This document shows positions 15,726 through 23,728 of a stretch of 43,210 nucleotides of DNA, piece by piece. Positions within the stretch are counted from its first letter, which is position 1; every line of letters starts with the position of its first letter. The stretch is taken from contig NZ_CADIKH010000053.1 of NCBI RefSeq assembly GCF_902859855.1, forward strand, positions 1 through 43,210. The letters run 5' to 3'. This DNA comes from Paraburkholderia humisilvae. Lineage in GTDB: Bacteria; Pseudomonadota; Gammaproteobacteria; Burkholderiales; Burkholderiaceae. A program made the position numbers and the translations under genes. The notes under the pieces were generated by a model. It was not told where the DNA came from. It worked only from the letters and a program-made list of their open reading frames with translations, and did no database searches.

Positions 15726-16712
15726 CTATTGCGCCTGTAGCGCTTCCGCTCGCGCATACTCTTGCGCGACGCTCGCCGGGCATTCACCCGTGATGAACTT
15801 GCCTTCCTCCGGGTCGAGCATTTCAACGAGGTAGTCGACGAAAGTCCGCACCGCCGGCACCATCCCCTGGCGAGACGCAAACACCGCATACAGTTGTGGC
15901 GACGGCAGCGTCCAGCCCGGCATCACCGGCGACAGCAATCCCGAGCGCAGTGCGGCTCCGTACATCATCTCGGGCAGCGCAGCGATGCCGACACCCGCCA
16001 GCGCTGCTTCGCGCACCATCACGAGATCGGCGGTGACCAGACGCGGCTCGTGCTCGTGCACGTGCCGTGTGCCATCCGGCGCAATCAGACTGAATACGTG
16101 ACGGCCGTCGTTGGTCGGTGTATCAAGCGTCTCGAAACGGTTCAGATCCGACGGTTGCAGCGGCGGCGCATTCTGGCCTAACAGGCTCGGTGCGCCGACC
16201 AGCATCTGCTGTGTGCGCCATAGCGGCCGCACGACGATGTTCGAGCTATCCGGCGGATCTGAACGCACGCGCAATGCGACATCGATTGAATCTTCGAACA
16301 GATCGACGACGCGGTTCGTCACGCGCATCACCACGCGGACTTCCGGGTAGCGATGCATGAACTCGGGCAGAATCTGCGAAAGAATGGTCTGCGACACGGT
16401 AACGGGCACGCTGACGCGCACCGTGCCGCGCGGCGACGAACGCAGCTGCTGTACCACGTTCACGGCCGCTTGCGCCTCCGCCAGCATCGCCTGACAGTGC
16501 TGATAGAACAGGTGACCGGCTTCGGTCAGCGCGAGCTTGCGCGTCGAGCGTTGTAACAGGCGCACGCCGAGCGAGCCTTCCAGTTCGGTCAGACGGCGCG
16601 ACAGACGCGACTTCGAGATGCCGAGCACGCGCTCGGCAGCGGAAAATCCACCATGTTCGACGACTTGCGAAAAGTACATCAGGTCGTTCAGGTTATGCGA
16701 ATCGATCTTCAT
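15726..16712 (-). CDS. LysR-family transcriptional regulator (pirin-linked)
   Basis: This 328-residue regulator has an N-terminal winged helix-turn-helix (about 6-65, GGFSAAERVLGISKSRLSRR, then LEGSLGVRLLQRSTR) and a periplasmic-binding-protein-like effector domain (about 95-300). It has a C-terminal extension (EEGKFITGECPAS) beyond the fold. It is divergent from the pirin gene with 124 nt between starts, the usual arrangement for a LysR regulator controlling its neighbour. The effector molecule is unknown; pirin-linked LysR genes are common in Burkholderia-type genomes. Confidence 0.88.
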   Translation of the reverse strand: MKIDSHNLNDLMYFSQVVEHGGFSAAERVLGISKSRLSRRLTELEGSLGVRLLQRSTRKLALTEAGHLFYQHCQAMLAEAQAAVNVVQQLRSSPRGTVRVSVPVTVSQTILSQILPEFMHRYPEVRVVMRVTNRVVDLFEDSIDVALRVRSDPPDSSNIVVRPLWRTQQMLVGAPSLLGQNAPPLQPSDLNRFETLDTPTNDGRHVFSLIAPDGTRHVHEHEPRLVTADLVMVREAALAGVGIAALPEMMYGAALRSGLLSPVMPGWTLPSPQLYAVFASRQGMVPAVRTFVDYLVEMLDPEEGKFITGECPASVAQEYARAEALQAQ

Positions 16713-16836
16713 GTCATCGTTCCACTAGCAGAACAATCCATTGCGGCAGGGCCACTTCAACCGCCAAAAGCGGTCCATATAATAGCCCTACGTTTCAAAA
16801 ACAACGCTATTCCCCATTTTTCTGAGGTGACTTTTG

Positions 16837-17709
16837 ATGAGCTCGACGCGCACCATTGAACGCACGTATCCCGCCGTTCGCACGACCGAAGGCGGTGGCT
16901 TTATCGTCCACCGCCCGTTTCCGACCCGCATGCTGATGGACTTCGACCCGTTCCTGCTGCTCGATGAAATGGGGCCGGTCGACTACGCGCCGGGTGAAGC
17001 GAAAGGCGCCCCCGATCATCCGCACCGCGGCTTCGAAACCGTGACCTACGTGCTCGAAGGACAATTCGGCCATAAGGATTCAGCAGGCCATTCCGGCACG
17101 CTGCATGCGGGCGATGTGCAATGGATGACCGCGGGTGCGGGCGTCGTGCATAGCGAAATGCCTGATCCTTCGTTCGTGCAAACGGGCGGCCGCGTCCATG
17201 GGCTGCAGTTGTGGGTGAACCTGCCGCGTCGTGACAAGATGATCGAGCCGCGCTATCAGGAAATCCCTTCGACGCGCATTCCGGTCGCGACGTCAGCAGA
17301 CGGCAATGTCCGCGTCAAGGTGATTGCAGGCGAAGCGCTTGGCGCGAAAGCCGTGATCGAAACGCGCACGCCGATTCTGTACCAGCATTTCACGTTGCAA
17401 CCGGGCGCGCAAATCGTGCACCCGGTGCCGCGCGAGTATCGGGTATTTGCATATGGATTGTCGGGAACCGGCTTGTACGGAGAAGGCCGTCAGGCGATCG
17501 CTGCGCAGAAAATGATCGTGTTCGACAACGACGGCGACAGCATCACGCTCGCAGCCGGCGACGAGCCACTCGATGTGTTGCTGTTCGGCGGTGTACCGCT
17601 CAACGAACCCGTGGTGCGCTACGGCCCGTTCGTGATGAATACCGAGGACGAAATCCGCCAGGCTGTGATCGACTACCAGGCGGGCCGCATGGGCCGCATC
17701 ACGCACTGA
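16837..17709 (+). CDS. Pirin family protein
   Basis: Pirins are bicupin proteins. Some are iron-dependent quercetin 2,3-dioxygenases and others are redox or transcription cofactors. The 290-residue product has the conserved metal ligands of the N-terminal cupin: H61 and H63 in DHPHRGFET, H105 and E107 in GVVHSEM. The C-terminal cupin (about 180-280) includes LFGGVPLNEPV. I chose the ATG at 16837 with GAGGTGAC upstream. It is divergent from a LysR gene that probably regulates it; OsmC follows about 200 nt later on the same strand. The substrate is unknown. Confidence 0.9.
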   Translation: MSSTRTIERTYPAVRTTEGGGFIVHRPFPTRMLMDFDPFLLLDEMGPVDYAPGEAKGAPDHPHRGFETVTYVLEGQFGHKDSAGHSGTLHAGDVQWMTAGAGVVHSEMPDPSFVQTGGRVHGLQLWVNLPRRDKMIEPRYQEIPSTRIPVATSADGNVRVKVIAGEALGAKAVIETRTPILYQHFTLQPGAQIVHPVPREYRVFAYGLSGTGLYGEGRQAIAAQKMIVFDNDGDSITLAAGDEPLDVLLFGGVPLNEPVVRYGPFVMNTEDEIRQAVIDYQAGRMGRITH

Positions 17710-17906
17710 TTACGCACTGATCGCGTGCGGTTTGCGCGCGGTTTGCGTGCTGCGCTGGCGCGCGTGCGTCACGTCGATACGACCTTCAGCGCGATTTCGG
17801 TCACAATAGCGACTCACCTGGCGACTACCCCGGCCACTTACCCGGCAGTTCGCCCGCGCGCGGCGCTTTGCGCCGCGCGTTGCATTCCATCCGTCCAGGA
17901 GCATAC

Positions 17907-18305
17907 ATGGCAGAGTCCAAGGTCACCGCACACATCGGCTCGACGAATTTCAAGGTTCTTTTCGACGACGGCGCCCATACGTGGCTCGCCGATGAACCCG
18001 AATCGCTGGGCGGCGGTGATCGCGGGCCGACGCCGGTCGGGCTGCTGCTGTCGAGTCTCGGCGCATGCACGTCGATTACGCTAAAGATGTATGCGCAACG
18101 TAAAGGCTGGGCGCTTGACGATGTGCGCGTCACATTGTCGATCGAAACCGGCGACGAAGGATCGACGATCGATCGACAGATTTCGCTTGAAGGCAATTTG
18201 TCCGATGAGCAGCGGGAGCGATTGCTGCAAATCGCCAATGCATGCCCGGTGCACAAGATCCTGACGCGCCCGATCGCGATTCGCACGGGTTTGACCGTCG
18301 CTTGA
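17907..18305 (+). CDS. OsmC family protein
   Basis: OsmC/Ohr-type proteins are thiol-dependent peroxidases that detoxify organic hydroperoxides. The 132-residue protein has both conserved cysteines, C54 in LGACTSITL and C113 in NACPVHKIL, and the family GGGDRGPTPVGLLLSSL motif. The CPVHKIL motif is typical of the YhfA/OsmC branch rather than Ohr. The start at 17907 has an AGGAG ribosome site. It lies between pirin and a DUF1857 gene on the same strand, and all three may respond to oxidative conditions. Confidence 0.88.
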   Translation: MAESKVTAHIGSTNFKVLFDDGAHTWLADEPESLGGGDRGPTPVGLLLSSLGACTSITLKMYAQRKGWALDDVRVTLSIETGDEGSTIDRQISLEGNLSDEQRERLLQIANACPVHKILTRPIAIRTGLTVA

Positions 18306-18336
18306 TCACATTGCGCGCTAACAGGAAGCTGTCGCT

Positions 18337-18831
18337 TTGAACTTCGAACACCTGGTCCAGATCAACGATCCGCTGAACCCGCTCGTCGAAAAAATGACGC
18401 GCGACCAGCTTTGGGAAGGCCTCGTACTGCGCGCTGAACAGCCTCAGCTATTCGTGCTGGGACTGGACAGCTGCACGATATTGTCGCGCACCGAAAGCAC
18501 GCTCGAACGCGAACTGCACTACGGCCATGCGGTCGTGCACGATCACGTCACGCTGCTGCCGAAGGAAAGCGTGCGCTACGACATCATGGCGACCGCGTCG
18601 CACGTCGGCGGCTCGCTAACGATGACCATCGAGCAGCCCGACCCGCTGCAACTCTTTCTGCGCTTCGAATATCAGACCACGCTGCCGACCACTGAAGAAC
18701 GGCCGGCGGATAACGACGTTCGCCAGACGCAGGAGATCGTCAAATCCGCCTACCGCGAGTCGGACATCGATACGGTGCGGCTGATTCGCGAATACATCCT
18801 CGGGCTGAATGCGCCGAATCAGTTGCACTGA
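18337..18831 (+). CDS. DUF1857 (SRPBCC-like) family protein, TTG start
   Basis: The 164-residue cytoplasmic protein of the DUF1857/AtaL-like group has a helix-grip ligand-binding fold. The protein begins MNFEHLVQINDP and contains LTREQLWEGL-like DQLWEGLVLRAEQP and the core GHAVVHDHVTLLPKESV. The start codon is TTG at 18337, supported by AGGAAGC ten bases upstream and by the N-terminus expected in relatives. It follows OsmC by 31 nt in the same direction, so the two may be co-transcribed. No ligand or reaction is known. Confidence 0.8.
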   Translation: MNFEHLVQINDPLNPLVEKMTRDQLWEGLVLRAEQPQLFVLGLDSCTILSRTESTLERELHYGHAVVHDHVTLLPKESVRYDIMATASHVGGSLTMTIEQPDPLQLFLRFEYQTTLPTTEERPADNDVRQTQEIVKSAYRESDIDTVRLIREYILGLNAPNQLH

Positions 18832-18942
18832 CATTGGCGTGCGCTCCAACCTGCATGCTGGCTTCGCCGCTCGGGAGCAGGCGCCGCTTACATCCACTTT
18901 GTACGTCCCTATCGGAACGCGATTCCGATGAATTTCGCTTTC

Positions 18943-18972
18943 TTGTGAATAGGAATGGTTATCATTTAGAAT
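18943..18972 (+). promoter_or_regulatory. hemP promoter with Fur-box-like sequence
   Basis: A plausible promoter is TTGTGA (18943-18948), an 18-bp spacer and TAGAAT (18967-18972). The spacer holds AATGGTTATCATTTAG (within 18951-18969), which resembles a Fur box at about 11 of 19 positions, with a good ATGGTTATCAT core. This fits Fur control of hemP known in Burkholderia. Confidence 0.6.
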
Positions 18973-18996
18973 CAACTCCATCGAATCGAACAACCG

Positions 18997-19284
18997 ATGG
19001 CACGAATGACGAACCTGACGCGCTCTTCCACGCTTAGCCTGCGCCGCCCCGCGGCGCAAGCCTTGACGACTAGCCGTGCGAGCAAGGCCAGCGCATCGGC
19101 AGCAACGCCGTCCGCGGAACGGCCGGAGCGCGCGAATAGCGCGTCGTCCGATACGACCGCCACGGAGCGCGTGATTCGCAGCGACGCGCTGCTGCAGGGC
19201 CGCAGTCATATCAGCATCACGCACAACGGCGAAACGTACCAGTTGCGCGAAACGCGTTTGGGCAAACTGATTCTGACGAAGTAG
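18997..19284 (+). CDS. hemP: Hemin uptake regulator/protein HemP
   Basis: HemP is a small basic protein. In Burkholderia multivorans it acts as an activator of the haem-uptake operon and is itself under Fur. The 95-residue product has a Ser/Ala-rich disordered N-terminal half and the conserved HemP domain at about 57-95: RVIRSDALLQGRSHISITHN, then GETYQLRETRLGKLILTK. No hmu transport genes are in the window, so HemP must act at a distance. A Fur-like promoter precedes it, and a structured candidate small RNA lies just downstream on the same strand. Confidence 0.92.
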   Translation: MARMTNLTRSSTLSLRRPAAQALTTSRASKASASAATPSAERPERANSASSDTTATERVIRSDALLQGRSHISITHNGETYQLRETRLGKLILTK

Positions 19285-19340
19285 CGAACGATGTAACCGC
19301 GGCGCGACAGCGCAGCGAATGAGTCATCACCGGGTATTGT

Positions 19341-19459
19341 GGGGACCACCTCTGCGAGAGGTGTTGGGCTTTAGCCAGCCACGACGGCTTGCACGCAAGA
19401 TCTAGACCCCTTCGTGCAGACACCAAGCCAGCCGTCGAAGCCAGCCAGGCCGCTTTTTT
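19341..19459 (+). ncRNA. Candidate iron-responsive small RNA downstream of hemP
   Basis: This noncoding stretch 60 nt after hemP can fold strongly. Hairpin 1 pairs CACCTCT (19347-19353) with AGAGGTG (19357-19363). A larger arm pairs CGACGGCT (19382-19389) with AGCCGTCG (19430-19437), and inside it GCACG (19391-19395) pairs with CGTGC (19413-19417). The region ends in CTTTTTTG (about 19453-19459). No promoter is obvious directly upstream, so it may be processed from the hemP transcript. From memory, the low-iron RNA BrrF of Burkholderia cenocepacia lies in a hemP-linked Fur-controlled context and targets iron enzymes of the TCA cycle. Identity with BrrF is inferred, not checked. Confidence 0.5.
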
Positions 19460-19532
19460 GGGTTCTCACTCACAGCAACGCGTTCAAGTGGCCATTGCGC
19501 CCGCGCGCCGCGCATTGCGATGAATAGCAGAA

Positions 19533-19571
19533 GCCGTGCCGATGGAAACACCGCACGGCGTTTGTTTTTTT
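19533..19571 (+). terminator. Second plus-strand terminator downstream of hemP
   Basis: GCCGTGC (19533-19539) pairs with GCACGGC (19553-19559), followed by GTTTGTTTTTTT. It lies about 80 nt beyond the first T-run, so a longer hemP-sRNA transcript or a further short RNA may end here. No gene fills 19460-19532. Confidence 0.7.
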
Positions 19572-19635
19572 GAAATGCCTGCAGCAGTGCCTCGGCCTCG
19601 ACAGCGGCCCGCGCGTCGCCGTCAGGCGTCGGTTA

Positions 19636-20052
19636 TCAGTGCGCGCCGGCTTCGTCCAGCGCCGCAATGCCCGCACGAGCAATCGACGCATCCTGGTCGG
19701 ACTTCACGCCCGACACGCCAATCGATCCGACCACCTCGCCATTCACGATGATCGGCACGCCGCCCTCGACCATTGCCACCAGCGGCGCACTCAGAAACGC
19801 GGTGCGCCCCTGCTTGATGATGTCCTCGTAGACCTTGGTCTCACGGCGCCCGAGCAACGCGGTACGGCCTTTGCCGATCGCCATTTCGACGGTGCTTGCC
19901 GCCACGCCGTCCATCCGGTGCAGATACAGCAGATGACCGCCTTCGTCGAAAATCGCAACGGTCACGTGCCACTGATTCGCGGCCGCGTGCGTTTCGGCCG
20001 CGGCGGCCATCTTCCTGACGTCGTCGTCAGTCAAAACAAGTTTGCTTCTCAC
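19636..20052 (-). CDS. GlcG/HbpS-type haem-binding family protein, last gene of the ftr operon
   Basis: This 138-residue protein of the GlcG/HbpS family has the hallmark core VAIFDEGGHLLYLHRMDG, TRKK-like ETKVYEDIIKQGRT and GGVPIIVNGEVVGSIGVSG. HbpS relatives bind haem or help sense iron and oxidative stress; GlcG in glycolate operons has no defined role. The start is GTG at 20052, with GGAGGAG upstream. It follows ftrD by 30 nt on the same strand, suggesting a part in iron or haem handling. No signal peptide is visible, so it should be cytoplasmic. Confidence 0.85.
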   Translation of the reverse strand: MRSKLVLTDDDVRKMAAAAETHAAANQWHVTVAIFDEGGHLLYLHRMDGVAASTVEMAIGKGRTALLGRRETKVYEDIIKQGRTAFLSAPLVAMVEGGVPIIVNGEVVGSIGVSGVKSDQDASIARAGIAALDEAGAH

Positions 20053-20082
20053 AGGTGTCTCCTCCGGTTGGCTGGCGCACCG

Positions 20083-21489
20083 TCAGTGCGCCCAGCCCCA
20101 GAACATCAGCCACCACGCGCTATCGACGACCGCCAATGCAGCCATGAACCATACCATTGTGAACCCGCGCTGCAAAAACCGCGCACTGTAGCGGCGCGTG
20201 ACGAGCCACGCGAGCCACGCGCTCCACAGATTGGCAATCGCGAGAATCGCAAGCCGCACATCCGATGCCCAGAAGAGCGGCACGTGCTCGGCGCGCAACA
20301 GTGACAGCGTGGTCGCCGACAGGCCGAGAAATACGCCCGTGCCCGCGATCGGAATCAGCGCCTGCGCAAGATGATGCAACCGCGTCCTGTCAAAGCGGCC
20401 GAGCGTACGCGCGGCGCCGGCCATCAACGCCAGCAGCACGGTACCGTACACAAACCCCGTCACGAGGATGTAGCCGATCACCATCGTGCCGTCGAGCCAC
20501 GAAAAGACGTCGTTCTGCTCCGGGTAATGCGTAAACAGGAACCACGGCACATGATCGGTTTCGAGCGGCCATGTGATGTCGCGATCGATCAGCCACGTTG
20601 CGAGGAACTGCTTGACGCCGATGAACCACGGCGATGCGGTCCAGTGGAATGCACCGATCGCGATACCCAGCAGGCCGTACAGGATCAGCGCGGTATCCCA
20701 TGCGTTCGCCTGCTTGTCGCCGAGATCGACGACTTCCGACGAGGCTTTGCGCCACGTCAGCGCGATCGCATCGCGATGGCCCGCGCAACGCCCGCACATA
20801 TGGCATGGGGCTGCGCCTTTCATATTGCGCAGCGGCACAAGCGGCGCGCAGTTGATCGGAATCACGCGATGACCGTGCTCGCCCTGCTTGTAAGAGCGTC
20901 GCCAAGCCTCTTCGTCGACCTTGTAGTGAAACGGCGCGAGCCGCGCCAGAAGCGCAAAAACCCCGTTCACGGGGCACAGGTACTTGCACCAGATGCGCTT
21001 CTCGCGGCCGTACAGCAATCCGATGATCATCGCCGCAAAGGTCGATCCGCCGAGTACCAGCAGCACTGCCTTCGGATACTGGTAGACGCTCACCATCTGA
21101 CCGTAGATGGTCGTGATGCCAAACGCGACGAATGGCCAGCCGCCCCAGCGCATCCAGTGCGGAATCGCGCGGCCGCGGCCGAATTTGCTGGCGAACTCCG
21201 CGAGCGCGCCTTCCGGGCACAGCACGCCGCACCACACGCGCCCAAGCAGCACCATCGACAGCAGCACGAACGGCCACCAGATGCCCCAGAACACGAACTG
21301 CGCAGCGAGCGTGAGGTTGTTCCACAGATGCGCGCTATCGCCCGGCAATGGTGTGAATGCGGGGACCAGAATCAGAAATGCGTAGACCGCGACGACCACC
21401 CACTGAATGCCGCGGATGGCAGCGCCGTTGCGCTGCATCCACAAACCGACTTCGGCAAGCCGGCCCTGGCGGCTCAGCACGCTGCTCAT
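20083..21489 (-). CDS. ftrD: FtrD-like polyferredoxin membrane protein
   Basis: FtrD-type proteins are inner-membrane 4Fe-4S proteins thought to move electrons for the FtrABC ferrous-iron importer. The 468-residue protein has several membrane helices and cysteine motifs of the NapH/CcoG type: WCGVLCPEGA (about 78-87), WCKYLCPVNG (about 146-155) and CHMCGRC. The start at 21489 overlaps the FTR1 permease stop (ATGA), showing coupling. The long open frame extends upstream to 21795, but that part is an overlap with the permease gene. Order and overlaps match the ftrABCD operon of Bordetella, Brucella and Burkholderia. Confidence 0.92.
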   Translation of the reverse strand: MSSVLSRQGRLAEVGLWMQRNGAAIRGIQWVVVAVYAFLILVPAFTPLPGDSAHLWNNLTLAAQFVFWGIWWPFVLLSMVLLGRVWCGVLCPEGALAEFASKFGRGRAIPHWMRWGGWPFVAFGITTIYGQMVSVYQYPKAVLLVLGGSTFAAMIIGLLYGREKRIWCKYLCPVNGVFALLARLAPFHYKVDEEAWRRSYKQGEHGHRVIPINCAPLVPLRNMKGAAPCHMCGRCAGHRDAIALTWRKASSEVVDLGDKQANAWDTALILYGLLGIAIGAFHWTASPWFIGVKQFLATWLIDRDITWPLETDHVPWFLFTHYPEQNDVFSWLDGTMVIGYILVTGFVYGTVLLALMAGAARTLGRFDRTRLHHLAQALIPIAGTGVFLGLSATTLSLLRAEHVPLFWASDVRLAILAIANLWSAWLAWLVTRRYSARFLQRGFTMVWFMAALAVVDSAWWLMFWGWAH

Positions 21490-22331
21490 GCGGCGCGCCC
21501 CGCCTGCCGCTGCGCGACCGGCCGCTGCGCACGGCGCATCAACAGATACACGACCGCCCAGTACACCGCATAAGCAATCAGATTCATCAGCGCCGGGTGC
21601 GCGCGATAGCCGGTGAGCGTCGCCACGAGCGAGCCGAATGTGCTTGAATCGTCGAGCATTCCCGACGTGTTCCACACCTGGTCGATGATGGTCGGCAGGA
21701 ATTCCTTGTCGATCAGCTTGTCGACGCCCGTCTCGAACAGGCCCGCACCGAGAAAAAGCAGCATGATTTCGGTGACGCGGAAAAAGAGCCGCCACGAGAA
21801 GATCTTGCCGCCCAGCTGAAGCACATAGAACGTCAGGAACGCAAGCGCAAGGCCGATCAGCGCGGCGAGCACCTGAGTCACCGCGACATGCCCGGATTGC
21901 CCAAAACCGACCCCGTACAAAAAGATGACCGTCTCGCTCCCCTCACGCGCGATCGCGAGTGTGACGAGCAGCGTAATGCCCCACCAGTTCGCGTCCTGCG
22001 TGCTCTTCTGCAGCGATTGTTCCATGTCGCGTTTGAGCGTGCGGCCATGCTTCTTCATCCACAGCACCATCTGCACGATCAGCACACAGGCGATCAGCAC
22101 GATCGCGGTCTGGAAATAGTCCTGCGCATCGCCGGACAGCACCTCAGTGAAGCCGACCAGTGCGGCGCCCAGCGCGATCGCCGCGAGCACACCCGCGCCG
22201 ACACCCGCCCACAAGTAAGGCAAGCCACGCCGCGCATTCTCATCACCGTTTTTCAACCACGCATACAGGATGCCGACGACCAGCAACGCCTCGACGCTCT
22301 CCCGCCACACCACGAACATCACCTGACCCAT
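21486..22331 (-). CDS. ftrC: FTR1-family iron permease FtrC
   Basis: This is the high-affinity iron permease of the inner membrane. The 281-residue product has about seven membrane helices and two iron-site motifs: RESVE at residues 10-14, a variant of the usual REGLE, and REGSE at 129-133. I chose the ATG at 22331 because GGAGG lies five bases upstream; a longer frame begins at 22349. It is coupled to ftrD by a 4-nt overlap and lies downstream of ftrA and ftrB. It probably moves Fe3+ produced by oxidation at the periplasmic subunits. Confidence 0.94.
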   Translation of the reverse strand: MGQVMFVVWRESVEALLVVGILYAWLKNGDENARRGLPYLWAGVGAGVLAAIALGAALVGFTEVLSGDAQDYFQTAIVLIACVLIVQMVLWMKKHGRTLKRDMEQSLQKSTQDANWWGITLLVTLAIAREGSETVIFLYGVGFGQSGHVAVTQVLAALIGLALAFLTFYVLQLGGKIFSWRLFFRVTEIMLLFLGAGLFETGVDKLIDKEFLPTIIDQVWNTSGMLDDSSTFGSLVATLTGYRAHPALMNLIAYAVYWAVVYLLMRRAQRPVAQRQAGRAA

Positions 22332-22421
22332 CGATACCTCCAACCGCATTGCCGAGAACGCTTGCGCGCTCCTGATCCTTACCTGAGTGAGCCGCCGACC
22401 GGATGCCCGAACACGGCCTTG

Positions 22422-22772
22422 TTATTTCGCCACGATCACGCCCTGCGCCTGCTGATGAAAATCGTCGAAGAACTTGTACTCACCTGGCGACAGCGGCGCG
22501 ATCACGACGAATGACGACGCGCCCGGCGCCAACACCTTCTCCTTGCGCAGTTCGACGCTTTCGAACTCAGCCGCGCCCTTGCCGACGTTGTGCACTTCGA
22601 TCTTGATGCGCTGACCCGCCGGCACTTCGATCCGGGCCGGGTTCAGCTTGCCGTCGCTCATCTCGAGCTTGAACGTCGGCAAATCGGCTGCGTGTGCAAC
22701 GTCGACCCAAGCGGCAGAACAAGCCAGCGACACCGTCATTGCGAAAAGCGCAATCCTGTTGTTAAGTCTCAT
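22422..22772 (-). CDS. ftrB: FtrB, periplasmic cupredoxin-like protein
   Basis: The 116-residue exported protein has a signal peptide (MRLNNRIALFAMTVSLACS to AHA) and a single cupredoxin-like domain. FtrB is proposed to oxidise Fe2+ to Fe3+ for the FTR1 permease. Features are VPAGQRIKIEVHNVGKGAAE, ELRKEKVLAPGASS and SPGEYKFFDDFHQ. The classic type 1 copper Cys-X-His pattern is not obvious: a single late His (DFHQQ) and acidic residues are present, as in other FtrB-type proteins. I start at 22772, as this gives a clean signal peptide. Confidence 0.9.
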   Translation of the reverse strand: MRLNNRIALFAMTVSLACSAAWVDVAHAADLPTFKLEMSDGKLNPARIEVPAGQRIKIEVHNVGKGAAEFESVELRKEKVLAPGASSFVVIAPLSPGEYKFFDDFHQQAQGVIVAK

Positions 22773-22883
22773 GCACGATCCCTGAAGCTTCACTTAAGAA
22801 CGTGCTATGCGCGCCGCACATTCCCCGTTCGACCCGCTAGTCAGAACCGCAGCTCGACGCAACGGCTCATCGACGCGACTCGC

Positions 22884-23432
22884 TCAATATCCACCCTTCT
22901 TGCCGATGCCCGCGAACGTGAAGTCGTAGTCGAGCGTGAACGGCTTGAACCACGGACCCACGCCGGTTTCCTTGTCGACGTGGCGACCGAACGCCATATG
23001 GCCCATCTGCATCGGCGGCTCGACGATCAGCTTCAGGTGGTACTTACCCGGTCCCGACAGCTTCACGTTGTCGCCATAGTGCGGACCATCGTTCGCGACC
23101 ATCGCCATCAGATCGCCCTTCTGCGACCAGCTCGAGCCGTTCTTCGTCAGTTCGTAATGCACTTGCAGGTACGGCATCCAGTCGCCTTCGGCGAAACCGG
23201 TCGGATTGTTCTTGACCGCATGGATATCGGCTTCGAGGTGAACGTCCGAATCCGATGCCTTGCGCATCATGCCTTCCGGGTCCATCGTGATCGGTTGCAG
23301 ATACACGGCGCCGATCTCCATGCCACCCTGAATCTGCTGTTTGCCGATCGGGTACTCGGCAGCCGCGGCCGGCAAAACAACAGCCACGGCGGCAGCGAAA
23401 ACACCGCCGCACAAAATTGACGAAACGCGCAT
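22884..23432 (-). CDS. ftrA: FtrA, periplasmic P19/FetP iron-binding protein
   Basis: The 182-residue exported protein belongs to the P19 (Tpd, FetP) family, periplasmic copper-dependent binders of ferrous iron. A signal peptide runs to about AAAAEYP. The family core includes GKQQIQGGMEIGAVYLQP, MPYLQVHYEL and PPMQMGHMAFGRHVD, the Met/His-rich parts expected to hold the metals. An AAGGAG ribosome site is present. It is the first gene of ftrABCD-glcG, and a Fur-like box lies about 100 nt upstream. Confidence 0.94.
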   Translation of the reverse strand: MRVSSILCGGVFAAAVAVVLPAAAAEYPIGKQQIQGGMEIGAVYLQPITMDPEGMMRKASDSDVHLEADIHAVKNNPTGFAEGDWMPYLQVHYELTKNGSSWSQKGDLMAMVANDGPHYGDNVKLSGPGKYHLKLIVEPPMQMGHMAFGRHVDKETGVGPWFKPFTLDYDFTFAGIGKKGGY

Positions 23433-23530
23433 TGAAACTCCTTTGTTTTTTTAAATGAAGCGAGCCGTCACGACCCGCTGCGACAACCCATTCCAAAGCT
23501 TCCAACCTGACTGCGAAAATAGTAAAGAAC

Positions 23531-23549
23531 GATAATGCGAACCATTCTC
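23531..23549 (-). promoter_or_regulatory. Fur box upstream of ftrA
   Basis: GATAATGCGAACCATTCTC matches the classical Fur 19-mer at 15 of 19 positions by hand count. It lies about 100 nt before the ftrA start, in the only promoter space of the ftr operon, predicting iron repression of ftrABCD and the haem-binding gene. Confidence 0.7.
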
Positions 23550-23606
23550 AATACTTGTCGCGAGTGTATCACTCTTCTGGTTCCGGGACAAATGCAAATA
23601 CGCGGG

Positions 23607-23699
23607 AAACCCCGTCGCGTCAGGGGTTTACGGGAAGCTTATGGTCATTCTGTCGAGGGAGTTCCGCAGGGTGAACGCCGATGCGGCATGACGCCGCAT
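23607..23699 (-). terminator. Two hairpins between uvrB and ftrA
   Basis: AAACCCC (23607-23613) pairs with GGGGTTT (23623-23629), and ATGCGGC (23681-23687) pairs with GCCGCAT (23693-23699). They lie just after the uvrB stop on the minus strand and probably end uvrB transcription, but neither has a convincing T-run. Confidence 0.45.
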
Positions 23700-23728
23700 G
23701 CCCCGCAAACGAACAGGATGTCCCATCG

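Noticed and set aside
20083..21795. 570-residue version of FtrD
   Set aside because: The first 102 codons overlap ftrC in another frame and lack homology; the ATG at 21489 with an ATGA overlap fits the family start.
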